Below are positions 11,240 through 25,850 of a stretch of 64,000 nt of DNA, one piece after another (position 1 is the stretch's first letter; every line of letters starts with the position of its first letter). The stretch comes from Lotus japonicus (Eukaryota; Streptophyta; Magnoliopsida; Fabales; Fabaceae). The position numbers and the translations under genes were made by a program. The DNA is taken from the NCBI RefSeq assembly GCF_012489685.1, contig NC_080041.1:109089760-109153759 (forward strand). The letters are read 5' to 3'. The notes beneath the pieces are model-generated. The model was given only the letters and a program-made list of their open reading frames with translations. It had not been told where the DNA came from and made no database searches.

Positions 11240-14200
11240 CTAACTGAAACTAGATGATCTGCTCCACGGTTCTTTCAAATGTTCACTACTGCTATGCTCT
11301 GTACTGCTATACAATGTAGTGTCATCGTCAACATCAAGTAATGCAAGGCTCAGGTGTAAACCAGCACTTGGATTTGGATAGACTTCATCATCAATATTTT
11401 CTTGATTTTCATAATGGTCATGATCATTCTCATGGGAGCTAAAGAAGTTTTCCACTTTCTCATCATGTCCTTTTAAGATCTTCAGTATCTGTTCATAATG
11501 CAAGTAATATACTTCAGGAGCTAAACGTTAAGATATACTTTGAGATATATTGAAAATGTGGCTTCTAGTTCTGTACTAATAGCATGTTTGGGTCAACTTT
11601 CACCGGTCAATTTGCAACACACAAGTTTCTTCCCAAAATTGATTCCAACTTCAAAATTAATTGTATAAAGGTTACTAAGCATGCACTAAGAATTTATCGG
11701 CTTGAGAACATTGGCATTACCTGATTCAATGTAGGGCGAAGCCGCGCTGCCCGTGTAATGCATAGAGATGCTGCCAGAACCATTTTTTGCATCTGGACCA
11801 CATCAAACTTCCCTTGCAAATTTGGATCCAACAAGCTTTTAACATCCCCACTATCTAATTTTGGTTTTGCCTGAAAATGAAACCATTGTGTATATATGAA
11901 TTCATTAGACATTTAGACACATATCCTATATGAAGTACATGTTTGGAAATAATTCCACAGTTGATTCTAAAGTCAATATCAATTCTGAAGAAATGTTTGA
12001 GCAGTTTTTGTAGGTAGCTCTTACCCACACAACCAAACTCTCCTCTCCTTTACAAGCCTCTGAGCTGATTGGTTCCCTTCCTGAGATTAGTTCAAGGAGC
12101 ACTACACCAAAGGCATATACGTCTATCTTGTCACTGACCTTCCCATACATGAAGTATTCAGGTGCAAGATACCCAAATGTTCCTACTAAGTCATCTTGTG
12201 TCAGAAACGATGAGGTTGTTGGTCCCCATATGGCAAGTCCAAAATCAGATAACTGCCACAGAAGGGACAATTATGAGTCACATAAAAATTTTCAAGCGTA
12301 ATGTTGCTACTTTTTCATACTAGTATAATTACAAATACCAATGTTACACAACCAGTAAAAAAAGGAATTTTGGCATCTCTTATGTTCTTAATACTAAATA
12401 CTAAAATACTAAAATACTAATACTATCAACTTATGAGTACTTGGGGCTCAAACACATGGGAAAGAAGAATGTTGGAGGACTTGACATCTCTATGTATAAT
12501 AGGCTTCAAAGTCTCGTTGTGCAGGTAATTGAGTGCTTCAGCAATCTCTATAGCTACATTAAATCTGACTTCCCATGACAAGAAAGATCCATCCTCGTTC
12601 TTGCCTACATCCATTTCAGATTTCAGATCAGTACCAAATCCAGATTCAAATAAGTTTAACAATAGGTGAGATTGAGAAGTGAAAAGGAAAATTCACTAAA
12701 GCATTACCATGTAGATTTTGCTCTAAGCTTCCTTTGGGGAAATAATCATAAACAGAGATTAAAGCATTGTCCTCAATGCAAATACCAAGTAAAGGGGTGA
12801 TGCCTTTGTGCTTCAATGAGGACATGATTTCCACCTCGCGGGAAAAATCTTTCAAGTCTTCTTTTGATGACTGCATAACTTTGACTGCGATAGGTTTCCC
12901 ATCTGGGAGGGTTCCTTTATACACACGATTGCTACCTCCTTTCCCAATTAGATTTTCTGCAATATGATACAAGTATAGGGTTAAAATAGAGGATGAACAG
13001 AGTTATTGTTAGAAAGATAGAGTAACACAGGGAAGACACCGAAAACGCAGACAACATAAGAGGAAATTAGAAGCTTCTCTATGAACTGTTACAAGTATTT
13101 CATTAATAGCTTGCGAGCTTCTATACACAAACTGACAGACATATAAAAGGTCTTATAAACTGAAAGTCTATACCAGTAAAATACCTTTTTTCAAAAGCAT
13201 AATAACTAAGTCATCATTACATACTAAGACATCATTACTACTCAGTTATCATGATTCATGAATATGTAACTTGGTAAATTATAGCTAGCAAGATAAGTCT
13301 CAATCTAACAGTAGTTACAGTAAGGAGCAGTGGTGATCTAACCTGAGGAGAATTGACAAGTACACGACTTAAGAACCTCAAGGCTGAACCACTTGCAATT
13401 GAGTGTGCTAGGGTGAAAGTCTGTGCTCCAGTTACGACTTAGGATTTTGGGTTTATAGCTCTCATCCTCAATGTCACTGTTGATGTCCCGTTCTGACGAA
13501 TTGTCCCTAATGCTGGAAAGGGGTGCATTTTTCCGCGGTGAACGATCCGGTAAGCTCATTACCCATTGCACCACAGACATGTGCCTTCCATTGCGGTCCT
13601 GTGAGATATCTGTGTTGGCCCTGCGGAGAAGTGGCCATCCAAGCTTCTGCTCAGAAGAGTCACTTGCCAACTGTGATATTGATCTTGAAAAGACTTTCTT
13701 GCACCTTTCTTCCTCCAATTCTCTGCTATCTTCACATGTTGATTTCTCACTCTCCACCTCCGAGTCACCATAATCAGACAGGATCACTGTGTTAGTAAGA
13801 CTTGGTCTTGGATCCTCTATGAGACTACCTATCATAATTGAAGACGAACTTATAATTCTAGTTTCCTTTTGTCAATTGGAACTTGATTTTCTTGAAGAGG
13901 AAGTCAGAAAACTAAAACTTGTTTCTTAGTAATTGTTAACTGATATGTTCTCAGTTTGTTGTAGTTTTGCAAGTTGTAGAGTTGAGTGATACAAACTTTG
14001 TATGCAAGATTCATTCAATCAGTTAATGAAGTGACTTCCATTTTCCCATAAGTAACAATAATTAAGTAAAGAAATGCATGATATACCGAACCTAATAGGA
14101 ATTAATGAAATTGGTTCATTAATTAGGTAAAGTCAGGGACGGAAACAGACTTTGTATTTAAGATTCATTCAATCGGTTAAGAAGTGAGTTCTATTTTCAC

Positions 14201-15109
14201 TCAAGTAAGCATAATTAATTAAATACATGCATGATATACCAAACCTAATAGTTCTTTGTCAGTGCACCTTCTGAAGGCAATTTTTGCACCTTGAATAGCA
14301 AGAACATTGGTGGTGGGTGGGAGTCGTTTGGCGCAATATTTAGCTATGGAAACTTGACCCCTGAAAATGAAATATGTTTTAGAATAAGACTATATTTGGA
14401 TATTTGTTAGCTTCAGTGCAGTGCAAACAGACGTTAGCCCTCATTTTGAGACAAAAAGAACTGAAATCTTCTTATGAAATGAGATGAAAGTCCATAGATA
14501 ACACTCAACTCAACTGGTATACAAAGTCCAAACACACACTAAACTGACAAGTAGCAGAACAGAAATGAAATTGTGAAATATATACAATTAAGCTCCACAT
14601 ACATACCCTAGCACTAGAGCCACAGCAGCACGGTTTTTCGCTTCTCTGATGAGAATGTTTGGAATGGAATTTCCTATTAATATCTGACTGGAGAGACCTA
14701 CCTGAATTTGAATATTGAATCCTATGAATAACAAAGTGACAGTGAGGTAGGTGTTTTATAGTATAGTATTATGTACACTTACCTTTCTGACATCACATAA
14801 CCCTTGATAAACTCGTAAGTAATCATCAATTAAGGGCTTGCTTTTGGAAATATAATCTGTATTCAAGTTAAATAAAGAAACACAAGACAACAAGTAATTG
14901 TGTATATGTTTGAGAAAAAAAGTGCATACATAGTAACACTAACATGAGTGAAGTTGTGAATGAAATTGGTTACCGGAATTAGTAACTACATGGAGAGCAA
15001 TAACAGAATCCCCAGGGTGAGCAACTTTGACAAGAGCCCAGTTGAGCAGTTGCCTGCTATGGCTATCAATTCTAATTCCCACCACAATAAATCTCCTCTC
15101 AACAGTCAT
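11240..15109 (-). CDS. USP-domain receptor-like cytoplasmic Ser/Thr kinase, 648 aa
   Basis: Ten exons fit with conserved splice sites and consistent phase: 15109-14974, 14856-14783, 14701-14607, 14360-14245, 13828-13343, 12956-12708, 12604-12441, 12252-12025, 11870-11721, 11488-11240 (1947 bp). Residues 1-140 form a universal-stress-protein (adenine nucleotide alpha-hydrolase-like) domain starting [20 protein letters not shown]. Residues 141-302 are a Ser/Asp/Glu-rich linker encoded by one exon. From 303 comes a protein kinase: P-loop GKGGSN (307-), Lys328 in [12 protein letters not shown] with Asp425, DFG at 443, APEY. The C-terminal 83 residues are acidic and Ser-rich. This is the Arabidopsis At2g16750/At5g63940-type family; it has no receptor domain or membrane helix and its substrate is unknown. 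All catalytic residues are present, so it is probably active. Confidence 0.92.
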
Positions 15110-15199
15110 AGCGTTTGTTCTGCCTCTAATCTATTATATCAATCAATCTCACTCATTCTCTGCAAAACAAAACTACCAAGGATGGTTCAGATCATTAGA

Positions 15200-17097
15200 G
15201 TTGAATTGAAATATTAACTAGTATTCGATCATGTATATAAATAGCATCCATAAAGCAAAGCAAAGTCCCATAAACAAAGTCACGAATGAGTTAGTCTGTC
15301 ACATGACCCATTGGAATGGTGACAGACAAAGAAAGTAAATAAAAGACGATTGTATTATAATAATAATAAAAAAAGAATGTTGAATTGAAGCAAACCGATA
15401 AACAGGTGAAGACAGACGAATGACTAGAGAAGAAATATATGAACCTAAACGAACGAACGCTGTGGTTGAGAGTTTTCAAACGAAGTTGGCGCCAATTTGC
15501 ATTAGCATGTATATGTACCTACTACTAGCACTAACAAGATTGCAGGGAAGAAGAAGAAGAAGAAGAAGAAGAATACATTGATGTTGATGTTGATGATGAG
15601 ATTGAAGAGAAGAGAAGAAGTTGCCGCGAAATTTGAGGGACAAGAGCCGTATGTTTTTCATGGGAATCCCTTCATGTCGGAGGAGGACTTATCAAACTCC
15701 AAATTTTCACCTCTCGTTACTGAAAAGCCCGTATCATGTTTTTCAAATTTCCTCATAAATCAAAACAACTATCGTTGGGATTTTTATTTTTTTATTAATT
15801 ATAATAATAATAACATCATAATCATACCCGTAACACTTGAAAATATTTGCAGTGATGCAACAAATTAATTATCACTATGCTTCCATTATTGTGTGCGATG
15901 TGTGAGCTACAGAGGTCCATTGGTTTGTAAATCAACGTGATTTTGTACGTAATATGCGCGCTTTCAATACATAAAACAAAAATTATGGCAACCATGTAAC
16001 AATCCAAGTCTAAAATCTCTTATTCATCCTTCTAGGGTCCCACAAATTCAACGTGAGATCATATGCTCCACCTCATCGTGTTAGGTACAACCTAATTTGG
16101 AATTTGTTAATTGTAGTTGAAGGTATGTCCAATACAATAGGCTTCCTTTCCATCAAAAGAAAACTTTATGATGGAGATGACCCTCTAATATTTTTTAAAC
16201 CTAGATCTTCATATTTTATGCATTGTAGATAAAGCATATAGGAACAAACATAAGATAAACGATTATTTCAACGTTTTAAAATCATTTAGAACCGGAGGAA
16301 TTATATTATTGCATATATGCGAAAAGTTTTACAACCATGTTAGCTGGGATGGCTGCATCCGAATCAACAACCATGATAATGGAGCTTCAAAAACAATAAA
16401 TTATTATTTATAAAGTCAGGGAGGGATTTTAGTTTTAAAACATATCGAGGTCTAATAAGACCCGTCACATAACCATCTATGATGTATGAAGGAAATTTCT
16501 TTTGGTCAAAGCAAGGAAAAGATTCTAAACTTGAAAAAATGCATCAGCATTACCAACCAAGACTGTGTTTAGACACCAATTAAGTGCAATGTAAATGAAG
16601 TTTAATCATAATCTATCCAAAGAGTTATGTTCACTTTTTTTTATCATTTAACAGATAAATAAAGTGGTTCAAGCCTCACGATCTTGACTGGTCATGTTAT
16701 CCCCCAAAGATCCTTCATGTATATAAAATAAAAGTGTGAATTTTGCGACCACAAATTAGATTAGATAGGTACTATGGCCTACTCAACTGCATCTTTGGAA
16801 TTAAGTAAAAGAACTATTTCGCTTAAAGAATATTAATGGTTTCGCACTATTCCTTCTGCAATAACGCCAACCACAAACACTGCTCGTTGCTGTCATTAAG
16901 AAACTGTACCTGTGGCTGGACTTGATTTTAAATGGCATAGCTGATTTTGATTGTGGTAATGGATGCTCGTAAAGTTGCATAAATACAATGCATTTTGCAA
17001 TTATAGAAGTGGGAATTGAAAGCATAGTAGTATATTTATTTGAATATCAATTGTATACTCAATAATTGCTCCCTTTATTTCCTTAACTAATAAGTAT
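15200..17097. other. intergenic between kinase and MITE; no gene seen
   Basis: Contains the upstream region of the kinase gene and then AT-rich DNA without convincing coding frames. The open frame at 15578-15868 (+) lacks protein-like composition and starts in the GAA repeat. Confidence 0.5.
15547..15573. repeat. (GAA)n microsatellite in the kinase 5' region
   Basis: Nine uninterrupted GAA units about 440 bp upstream of the kinase start codon (TTC repeat on the coding strand), likely in the 5' UTR or promoter. A CT-rich leader is common in plant promoters. Confidence 0.9.
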
Positions 17098-17099
17098 TA

Positions 17100-17411
17100 C
17101 TCCCTCCGTTCCAAAACTATTGTAGTTTTAGCTTTTTTGTTCTGTTCCAAAACCATTGTTGTTTTACATATCCAAAGCACTTTATCTCTTTCTCTTCCAT
17201 TCATGCCCTCATTTAATAGTGTATCTCCCAAGCACCACCTCTTATTTTGATCAATCACAATTCTCACCAATTAGTTGATCAATGATTTTTATTCTCTCTC
17301 TTTCTTATAACTCATTAAATAAGGGTGTTTCAGTCAAATTATAACACCAATTAATGAACTCTTAAACTTTGTGAAAAAACTAAAACTACAATAGTTTTGG
17401 AACGGAGGGAG
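17100..17411. mobile_element. Stowaway-like MITE (Tc1/mariner type)
   Basis: 312 bp bounded by TA dinucleotides (17098-17099 and 17412-17413). The ends are inverted repeats: ctccctccgttccaaaacta on the left and its complement (tagttttggaacggagggag, allowing a few changes) on the right. The CTCCCTCCGTTCC start is the signature of this plant MITE group. It has no ORF, and moves only with a mariner-like transposase supplied elsewhere. Confidence 0.92.
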
Positions 17412-17413
17412 TA

Positions 17414-18171
17414 ACTATTAAGAAGCATATAATGAAGAAATCTACCCACCGGGTAGGTGCTTGAACAAACCAATAATTCTGGAAAAAGAAAAGTGAATTA
17501 ATGTGGATCAAAGATTTGGATCAGCCCATGAATTCAAAAAACAAGTGATTATAATCCTGTGTTTTTGGAAATGATTTGGACACAAATTCCATTACATTTT
17601 AAGTGTAAATAACTAGTACCGGTGTGTTTTGATGTATATCATCTGATACACACAAAGCACACTTTTTTCTTATTGTAGTTTGTGTGTGATTTCACGTGAT
17701 TTTCTGTCTAGATGTGAATTCTAGTAGTGAAATCAAACACCCACGAAGTGTTGGGAAAAACACTTCAGATCACATTTTCCACGCACTTGAGAGCAAATAA
17801 AACAGAAAATGAGTGAATGAAACATTGATCCAAACAACTACATTCAGTAAGCCATACAGATATAGCTAACATAATTACATTTTACTTGGTTCACATACAA
17901 GGCCACAATGCAGGGCCGCTAATAATAGTACAACAGGAATACAAATTGTGCCTAGAGCAAGAAATGGTAATTAATACAAGTCTACATAAACACACGAGGT
18001 GCACACGCCAACCATATTGAAATTGCAAAGCATTACAGCTAGACAATTAGCTCACAAACCTTAATTTATAGTCTAGGTTGGAAACAGTATGATATATGGT
18101 ATGGTGAAGATTACCCGGAAAAGGCTACAGTCATGTCATCCTCCAAGAACTAGAATATTATGAATTGGAAA
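17414..18171. other. 3' flank of the ROP gene
   Basis: Intergenic DNA and the 3' UTR of the ROP gene on the - strand. No other gene or element end recognised. Confidence 0.5.
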
Positions 18172-19946
<1,775 letters not shown>

Positions 19947-20230
19947 TCAGAAACCCTAATCAAATCATTTACCTCACTCTCAATCTCTCTTTTTCTTTCT
20001 TTCCTTCAACAAGAAATCAGGTCAAGAAAGAAAAGAAGACAACTTGACTTGACACTTGAAAAAAAAAAAAAAATTTAAACCTTTTTTTAGGGGAACAAAG
20101 AGACCAAACCGAATTCAATTTTGGGCAGGGCCCCTAGTAGTACTATCTTATTTTATTGTTTTTTTTTAGGCAATCTTATTTTATTGTTGATTAAACAAAT
20201 TATCCAATCATTTTCTCCTCTTTTTCTATT

Positions 20231-20298
20231 TATATTGGGTTGAAGTACCCCTTGTACTTCGTTTCAATATAATTCATATGGTTTATCACAAAAAAAAA
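20231..20298 (+). mobile_element. 5'-truncated LINE: 3' UTR tail only
   Basis: tatattgggttgaagtaccc...cttgtacttcgtttcaat followed by A9 matches the last 80 bp of the LINE ending at 10724 (tattgggtttgaattacccc...). Only the 3' end was copied, the usual result of aborted target-primed reverse transcription. It sits roughly 300 bp upstream of the ROP start codon. Confidence 0.75.
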
Positions 20299-20590
20299 TC
20301 TTCTTGCGCGCAATTGGGACATTCGACTTCGCCATATTCCTCGTGGGGCTAATGACCCTATGTATTATCTTGCGGGTTTGAATGCTAGCAAGCAATTGGA
20401 GCCTACTAGTCTTGATGATCCCCGAATGCAGTTGTTCCACTGTTGTCTAGGGATTATTTAGATTTGTCTTGCGGGTTTGAGTGTCAGTAGGCAGTTGGAG
20501 CTTACTAACCTTGATGATCTTCGAATATAATTGTTTAGAAATTCTTCGGCTTTTTAGTTTTTTATCCTTATTTCCTATTAAAAAAACAAG
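20299..20590 (+). mobile_element. LINE RNase-H-like fragment plus tail, with internal duplication
   Basis: Just after the previous A-run the frame reads NWDIRLRHIPRGANDPMYYL, then AGLNASKQLEPTSLDDPRMQ: the end of the RNase H domain (HIPR.AN) carried by some plant LINE ORF2 proteins. The block cttgcgggtttgaatg.. is repeated imperfectly about 100 bp later (20374 and 20469). The segment ends in a T-rich stretch and a short A-run (20580-20586). It looks like a second truncated LINE insertion. Confidence 0.6.
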
Positions 20591-20649
20591 AGAAATAAGT
20601 GAAATATGTGACTAATTATCAAATACTCAAAAAAATTGATAGAAAAGGG

Positions 20650-20800
20650 TAGTGTTTTAAATTTATAATATACAGAGATGATATGAACTATAATTTAATG
20701 ATGAAATTGTATCACAATTTATATTAAATTGTATTTTATATAGTTATTATGAACTAGAGTTTATATCATCTCTGTATTCTAAATAGTAAAATGTAACTTT
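20650..20800. mobile_element. small foldback (MITE-like) element
   Basis: Two inverted arms, atacagagatgatatgaact (20670-20689) and agtttatatcatctctgtat (20758-20777), are near-perfect complements about 70 bp apart, and the similarity extends weakly outward. No target duplication could be fixed. It is a stable hairpin about 750 bp upstream of the ROP start codon. Confidence 0.6.
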
Positions 20801-22514
20801 TTATTGATTTCATTATTTGAAGTATACTTTTTTTTAAAATAGAAATAAAGTGAGAAAATAATGTTTTTGTAGTTAAAAAAAATCTCTTTACTACTTACTA
20901 TGTGGCATGAAATTGAGAAAGCTTTATTTCGTTAATTTTCGGATGAATAAAAAAACGGAATTGAGAAATGGAGTGCATGAACAAGACAAACCATCATGTG
21001 AGTGTTTTGACAAAAAAAAAAAGTGAGTAAAAAGTACAATAAAAGATAAATGGTGCATTATTTTACACCAACCGTACATATCCATTAAACTCAAACAATA
21101 TCATATCATATATAATTTTCCTTTCTCAAAACAATCAGATACTTTTTTTTAATGTTGATATATTTTTTTTCTCATTAACTTACTTATCACTCATTCATTA
21201 TGGTTATAATCCATTCATTCTATTTTCTCTTTACCATGAGTATTTAATTTTGGTACCGTAAAGAAAAGGACCAACCACAACACAACAAACAAAATTAAGA
21301 GATCAACAAAATAGGCACCGAATCCTGAAAGCATAAGATCTGGAGGAGTGGTCCAAAGTTACATTAGCTAGGAAACTCATTTGATCAACCTATTTTTGCT
21401 TTGCTAGCTAGTTGGTCAGTACATGAATTGGCCATGCTGAATGGTTATCTGTCATTATCTGCTGATTAAAGGTAGAGTACCCGCAATGAGAGGCACTGGA
21501 GATGGGGAGTCTTGGAGGGGAGGGGGCATATTTCTGAGCATTAAGGATTTGTTCTTATGGTAACCGCAATAGATTAACTAGATTAATTATGATCTAATTG
21601 TGATTATATCATTGAGAACACTTTTGATTCTGATTAATCATAATTTATACACTTTTCAAAAAAAAAATCATATTTTATACTAGTGCCCCAAAAAATTGAA
21701 AACAATGAACTAATCCATCTAATCAAATTTGGTATCCCAGTGACTGAGGTGAAGGAACTAGGTATTCCAGAAAAAAAACTAATTTCCAAGTGAACCGTGC
21801 AAACTTTTTTGGGTATCAAATCATGATTCAGATAGTTTTGATTCATAAATTATATCACAGATAAAATCATAACCTTCAGAAGCATAGTATTAAAAACAGT
21901 CATTAATGGTAGAGTCTGATGTAATAATTTTAAATCAGGAAATTGACAAAACTTAATCATATGCCTCATAAAACTATAGCTAAGTTATATTTCCTGGTCA
22001 AAATGAAAACAAAACCAAGATATAGCTCAATTGAGTGCGCAGAGTGAGCAAGTAACTAGGGAAGCCCCTATATTATAGTGCTTATGTGAAGCCCCTCAAT
22101 GAGAAGAATAGAAATAAAGCAATGACGCAATTAAACAAAGTGCCCTCCTTTAGTTTTCTATTGAACAATGAGTATCAGAATTTTCAATTTCTTTTATGAG
22201 AATTAGTGAAAGAAAAGGAAAATGTTACAAATTGTTGAAGGGTGCGGTTTTTCATATTAGTACACGAATAGCAATAATTTAAGCACATATTGCACAATAC
22301 AAAATGATTTGTGATTCATCATATAAATATGAATCACTGGCTTGCTAAATCATGCTGAACCTTGCAATTCAGATTGTGAATCCTGTGATTCTAACGACTA
22401 CGGCGCACACCATTTTACAACCACCTTGCAGAAGCCTTCACTCTATGCTCTCACAACACATTTTTTACCAAAATTAGTACACACCAACGAACCAGGCAGA
22501 ACGATGCAGATATT
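20801..22514. other. intergenic, AT-rich; no gene seen
   Basis: Long AT-rich stretch between the ROP upstream region and the 3' end of MCM10. Short open frames (21634-21846 on the - strand) show no family resemblance. The last few hundred bases should include the MCM10 3' UTR. Confidence 0.5.
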
Positions 22515-25208
22515 TCAGAAGTCCTCATCTGAACTAACAAAATCTAATTCAATCATCTTTCCCGAACTCTTTGTGGTTTTATCGACCAAATCTTGCCCAT
22601 CTGTTTTTTTCCTTTTTACATCAAACTGTTGGTTTCTTATGACAGAGGATCCCACATTCATAAAAGATGATTTCCTGAAGACAATAACATGTTAAGTCAT
22701 CTAGTATGCTCTATCGCTAATATGCACAAAATGCAAGTAACATTAACCTAGAATCTTTTTTGCAACTAACCTCTTCTCAGCGGAAGTTCTTCGTTCTTTT
22801 GGAGTCTTTGGTCCTTTGTTTGTAATTTTTGGATCAGAGTTACCTGCAAATAGTAATAAAATCCATGTAAGAATACGACAGTATGAATACATAAATTCTG
22901 GCAACTAGTTACAAGATTATCTAGTCACCTGCAACCTCAGAAAGAAATCTGATCCCTTGCGAGCGTATAGTTGTTGTTACTTTTCCTGCATTACTGGTTT
23001 AGAAATTAAAATATGAATACTCCGTATTTCAATGGAGTGAAAGATAAACTCAAATTCCCTTGCTAATAGTTACATACCTCAATGCCTTTCTGAGACCATC
23101 CACAGACATCAATTTCACAGGCTGAGACTTTTTCAAGTTTGTTTTGTCAGCAAGCGGGTCAACTACGAAAATTCCTTCTGACCTGAGATACTGATCCCTA
23201 GGCCTAAATGCTGTCCTTAAGTTTCTGCCAATAAAAACTCCATGTGTGTATCATATGTGATATGAAATCAAACCAGTTGAGCGCAAAGTATAAGATAGTA
23301 GAAACTTTTAAGAGCTGAACACTCACCCTCCCTTAAGTTCAGTTCTCGTTGTAGAATATTTCTCTGATGTTTTCTGCAGGAAATTATGCATAGTTAACAA
23401 ATTGATATCCTTGTTACCACACATAAAACATGAAAGAATAAAATGCTGCTTACTGATTTATGAAATTTACAATATGCCCCATGACGCCTGAAATAACAAA
23501 GATCAGCAGTAATGAAGTCAATCAATCAGAGTACCAAATAAACTATGACACTCTGAGAAGGAAAGCAAAATAGAAGGATAAGAACATGGTTTACATGGAA
23601 AAGCTTTCATCAAAAAAAAAAATGATAATAGCTTCACAGCAAATAAACTTTTTAAGAATTTATATAAAGTACAATATTAATATGTTTATAATGCTATATT
23701 GTACTCTCTTGAATAACTGACACCTAAAAGCAAGACAGATCATTCCATTTCAATGTCTACTTATGGATTCTATATAAAAAGAAGAATAAAACATTTATCC
23801 TTCATCAACATGAGTATAGTTTATCGGACCGTTTTAGGGCCAAATTATCTATTATTATATCTGGTGTGCTCAAGAAAAACAACTTACAATCACTCAAGCA
23901 TGACAAGCACATGGATCAATGTTACGACTAACGATGCTCATTGTCTTACAAAATCCATTATCTAAGTCAGAGTACTTAATAAAAACCTAAAATATTGATT
24001 CACCCACTTCAGGCTTCATTTTCTATAGAGAACCTCAGATAATCTTTTCCTTCAAAAGTATCTTGCAAAACTTGCAACGCCAAAGCAAATGTAAAAAGCA
24101 CTCACGACCCCTAACCCCAAGCAGAGCCAAACTACAAACTTAGATCAGGAATATTCAATAAAGGAAAAACTTCGATCATCACTCTTTTTGTGAATTCCAA
24201 CAGAAGGAGAAGGTTCAGACTTCAGACAATTGAAAAGGAAGCCTATTGTGATTTCAAAAGCCATCATATCGAAATAACAAGATAGTCATATGCTTTCATA
24301 CTTATTTATGACCATTGTACAAGCCATCCCATCTGCTCTTCCTCCTTTGCAAACTCCATAATCAACAGAGGTTCCCATCTTCTTAATTTGACTAGGGGAG
24401 TATATACTCAATGAAAAACCATTACCCTGCAAACACATATAAAACAAATTGCAAATCATGGCAAACCTTGATTGAAAACAAAAATAACCAGCGCATAACA
24501 GTTCAATACCTTGGCATCCTTGCGGACGGAACAATCAAACAGCGCGAAAACCGCTCCTGCCTGCTCGTTCTTGTTCCTCAGATAAGCATCACCAAACAAG
24601 AAAAGAGAAACAGTATTCTCATCCAAACAGCCAATTTTCCATATACAATAGCCCTTCCCTGAGGAACTTGTCCTCTGAATCCCCTTCTCGGTTAACACTC
24701 CAACCGTCGCCCAACTTCCAGAAAAAGAATCCCCAATAAACAAATTCCTAAATGCACATTCACTCACACAATCAGTAAACAGGATCCACAGACTATATGA
24801 ATTTCAATTAATTAGTAGAATAGGAATTGAAGAGGATTACTTGATAACTGGTAACCGAACGAAACGAATGTCTGAAAAGGAGTCCCTGAGCTCAGCAGGG
24901 GTTAACAATTGGTCCCTTATTCGAAGACCTGAAAATTTCTCGACATCGGAATCTTTAGCATGAGTAGCAGGAAGTTTGGATTTAGGTTTAGGTTTTGGCT
25001 CAGGGGAATGAGAGAGAAGGCAATCCTGAACAGCATTTCTGAAAACGGACATGTCGGGGTTCTTGTCCCTTTGGTTGGGGGCGCCATCGGAATCGGAATC
25101 GGTCAAGTAACCTGGGGAGGGAGAACCAGGAGGGGTTTCGAGAACCCTCTCCTGATCCTGATCATCAAGAGAAAGGAGGAGATCCAAGTCGTCTTCGTGG
25201 TTTGACAT
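22515..25208 (-). CDS. MCM10: MCM10 replication-initiation protein, 418 aa
   Basis: Nine exons with matching phases: 25208-24841, 24747-24510, 24426-24302, 23487-23454, 23373-23327, 23224-23078, 22993-22929, 22843-22771, 22674-22515 (1257 bp). Residues 1-122 are acidic and Ser/Pro-rich. Then comes the conserved core: an OB-fold (NLFIGDSFSGSWATVGVL...) followed by the CCCH zinc finger C228-x9-C238-x11-C250-x2-H253, the arrangement specific to MCM10. The finger is split between exons 3 and 4. The C-terminus is basic, then acidic (SSDEDF). MCM10 binds DNA and helps activate the CMG helicase and load polymerase alpha in the nucleus. Length agrees with plant homologues (about 400 aa), which lack the animal C-terminal domain. 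The 5' region is duplicated at 47.6-48.2 kb. Confidence 0.93.
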
Positions 25209-25608
25209 CGTAATTCGTATCGCTTCTGCACTGCACTGGTTAGGGTTTTAGCTTTTGATTTTCGAGGGAGAAGAGAAGAGAACACAACATCAAATGTTTT
25301 GGAGGGAACTAATATTGTTCCCTCTCTTTCCAAATTTTTTGGTCGGATTGTCACTTTTTTAATTACACTTCTGGTCCTTTTAGTTTTATCTTTGGGTGAT
25401 TTTGATACTCTTACCTTTCATTTTTATTTTAGTCAAAAGAGGGTGTTTCACCCCCTCCCCATTTGGGGGTTCCACCCATGTCGCTGCACCATCGCCGCTG
25501 GAGCTTCCGTACACCTCCTCCTGCCACGGTTTGAGAGATTTTTCGCGTCCTCCACCACCCACCTTTGGGAAATGTAAGGCTCGGTTATACAAATGTGTTT
25601 CAACAATA
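25108..25608 (-). repeat. MCM10 5' region, source of a segmental duplication
   Basis: First about 33 codons of MCM10, its leader and about 400 bp of promoter. Landmarks such as gacatcgtaattcgtatcgc, gggttttagcttttgatttt and catttgggggttccacccat recur in the same order and orientation at 47645-48205. Confidence 0.85.
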
Positions 25609-25611
25609 AAA

Positions 25612-25850
25612 CAATTTTTACTTTTAAAACTATAATAAGTTATAACTTAAATAGCGTAAAATACTATTTAGTAAAATTAAATTTATTTCGTGAAGTCATA
25701 TTTGCTAATATATAATATATCAAAAAATATATTTAAAAAACAGTTTTCAAATGATACATACATACATTATAGTTAATACTAGTAATTAAATACATTATAA
25801 CAACATTTTTTAAAATTTAAAACTATTTTTTATTGATAAATAGTATTTTT
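25612..25850. repeat. AT-rich repeat related to 51480-51790
   Basis: The phrases ataataagttataact, cgtaaaatactatttagta and attgataaatagtatttttt recur in order in the Helitron-like region at 51.5-51.8 kb. It begins almost exactly where the MCM10 duplication ends. Confidence 0.6.

Noticed and set aside
15578..15868. Open frame beside the kinase promoter
   Set aside because: Starts in the GAA/GAT-rich stretch, with no family resemblance and low-complexity end.
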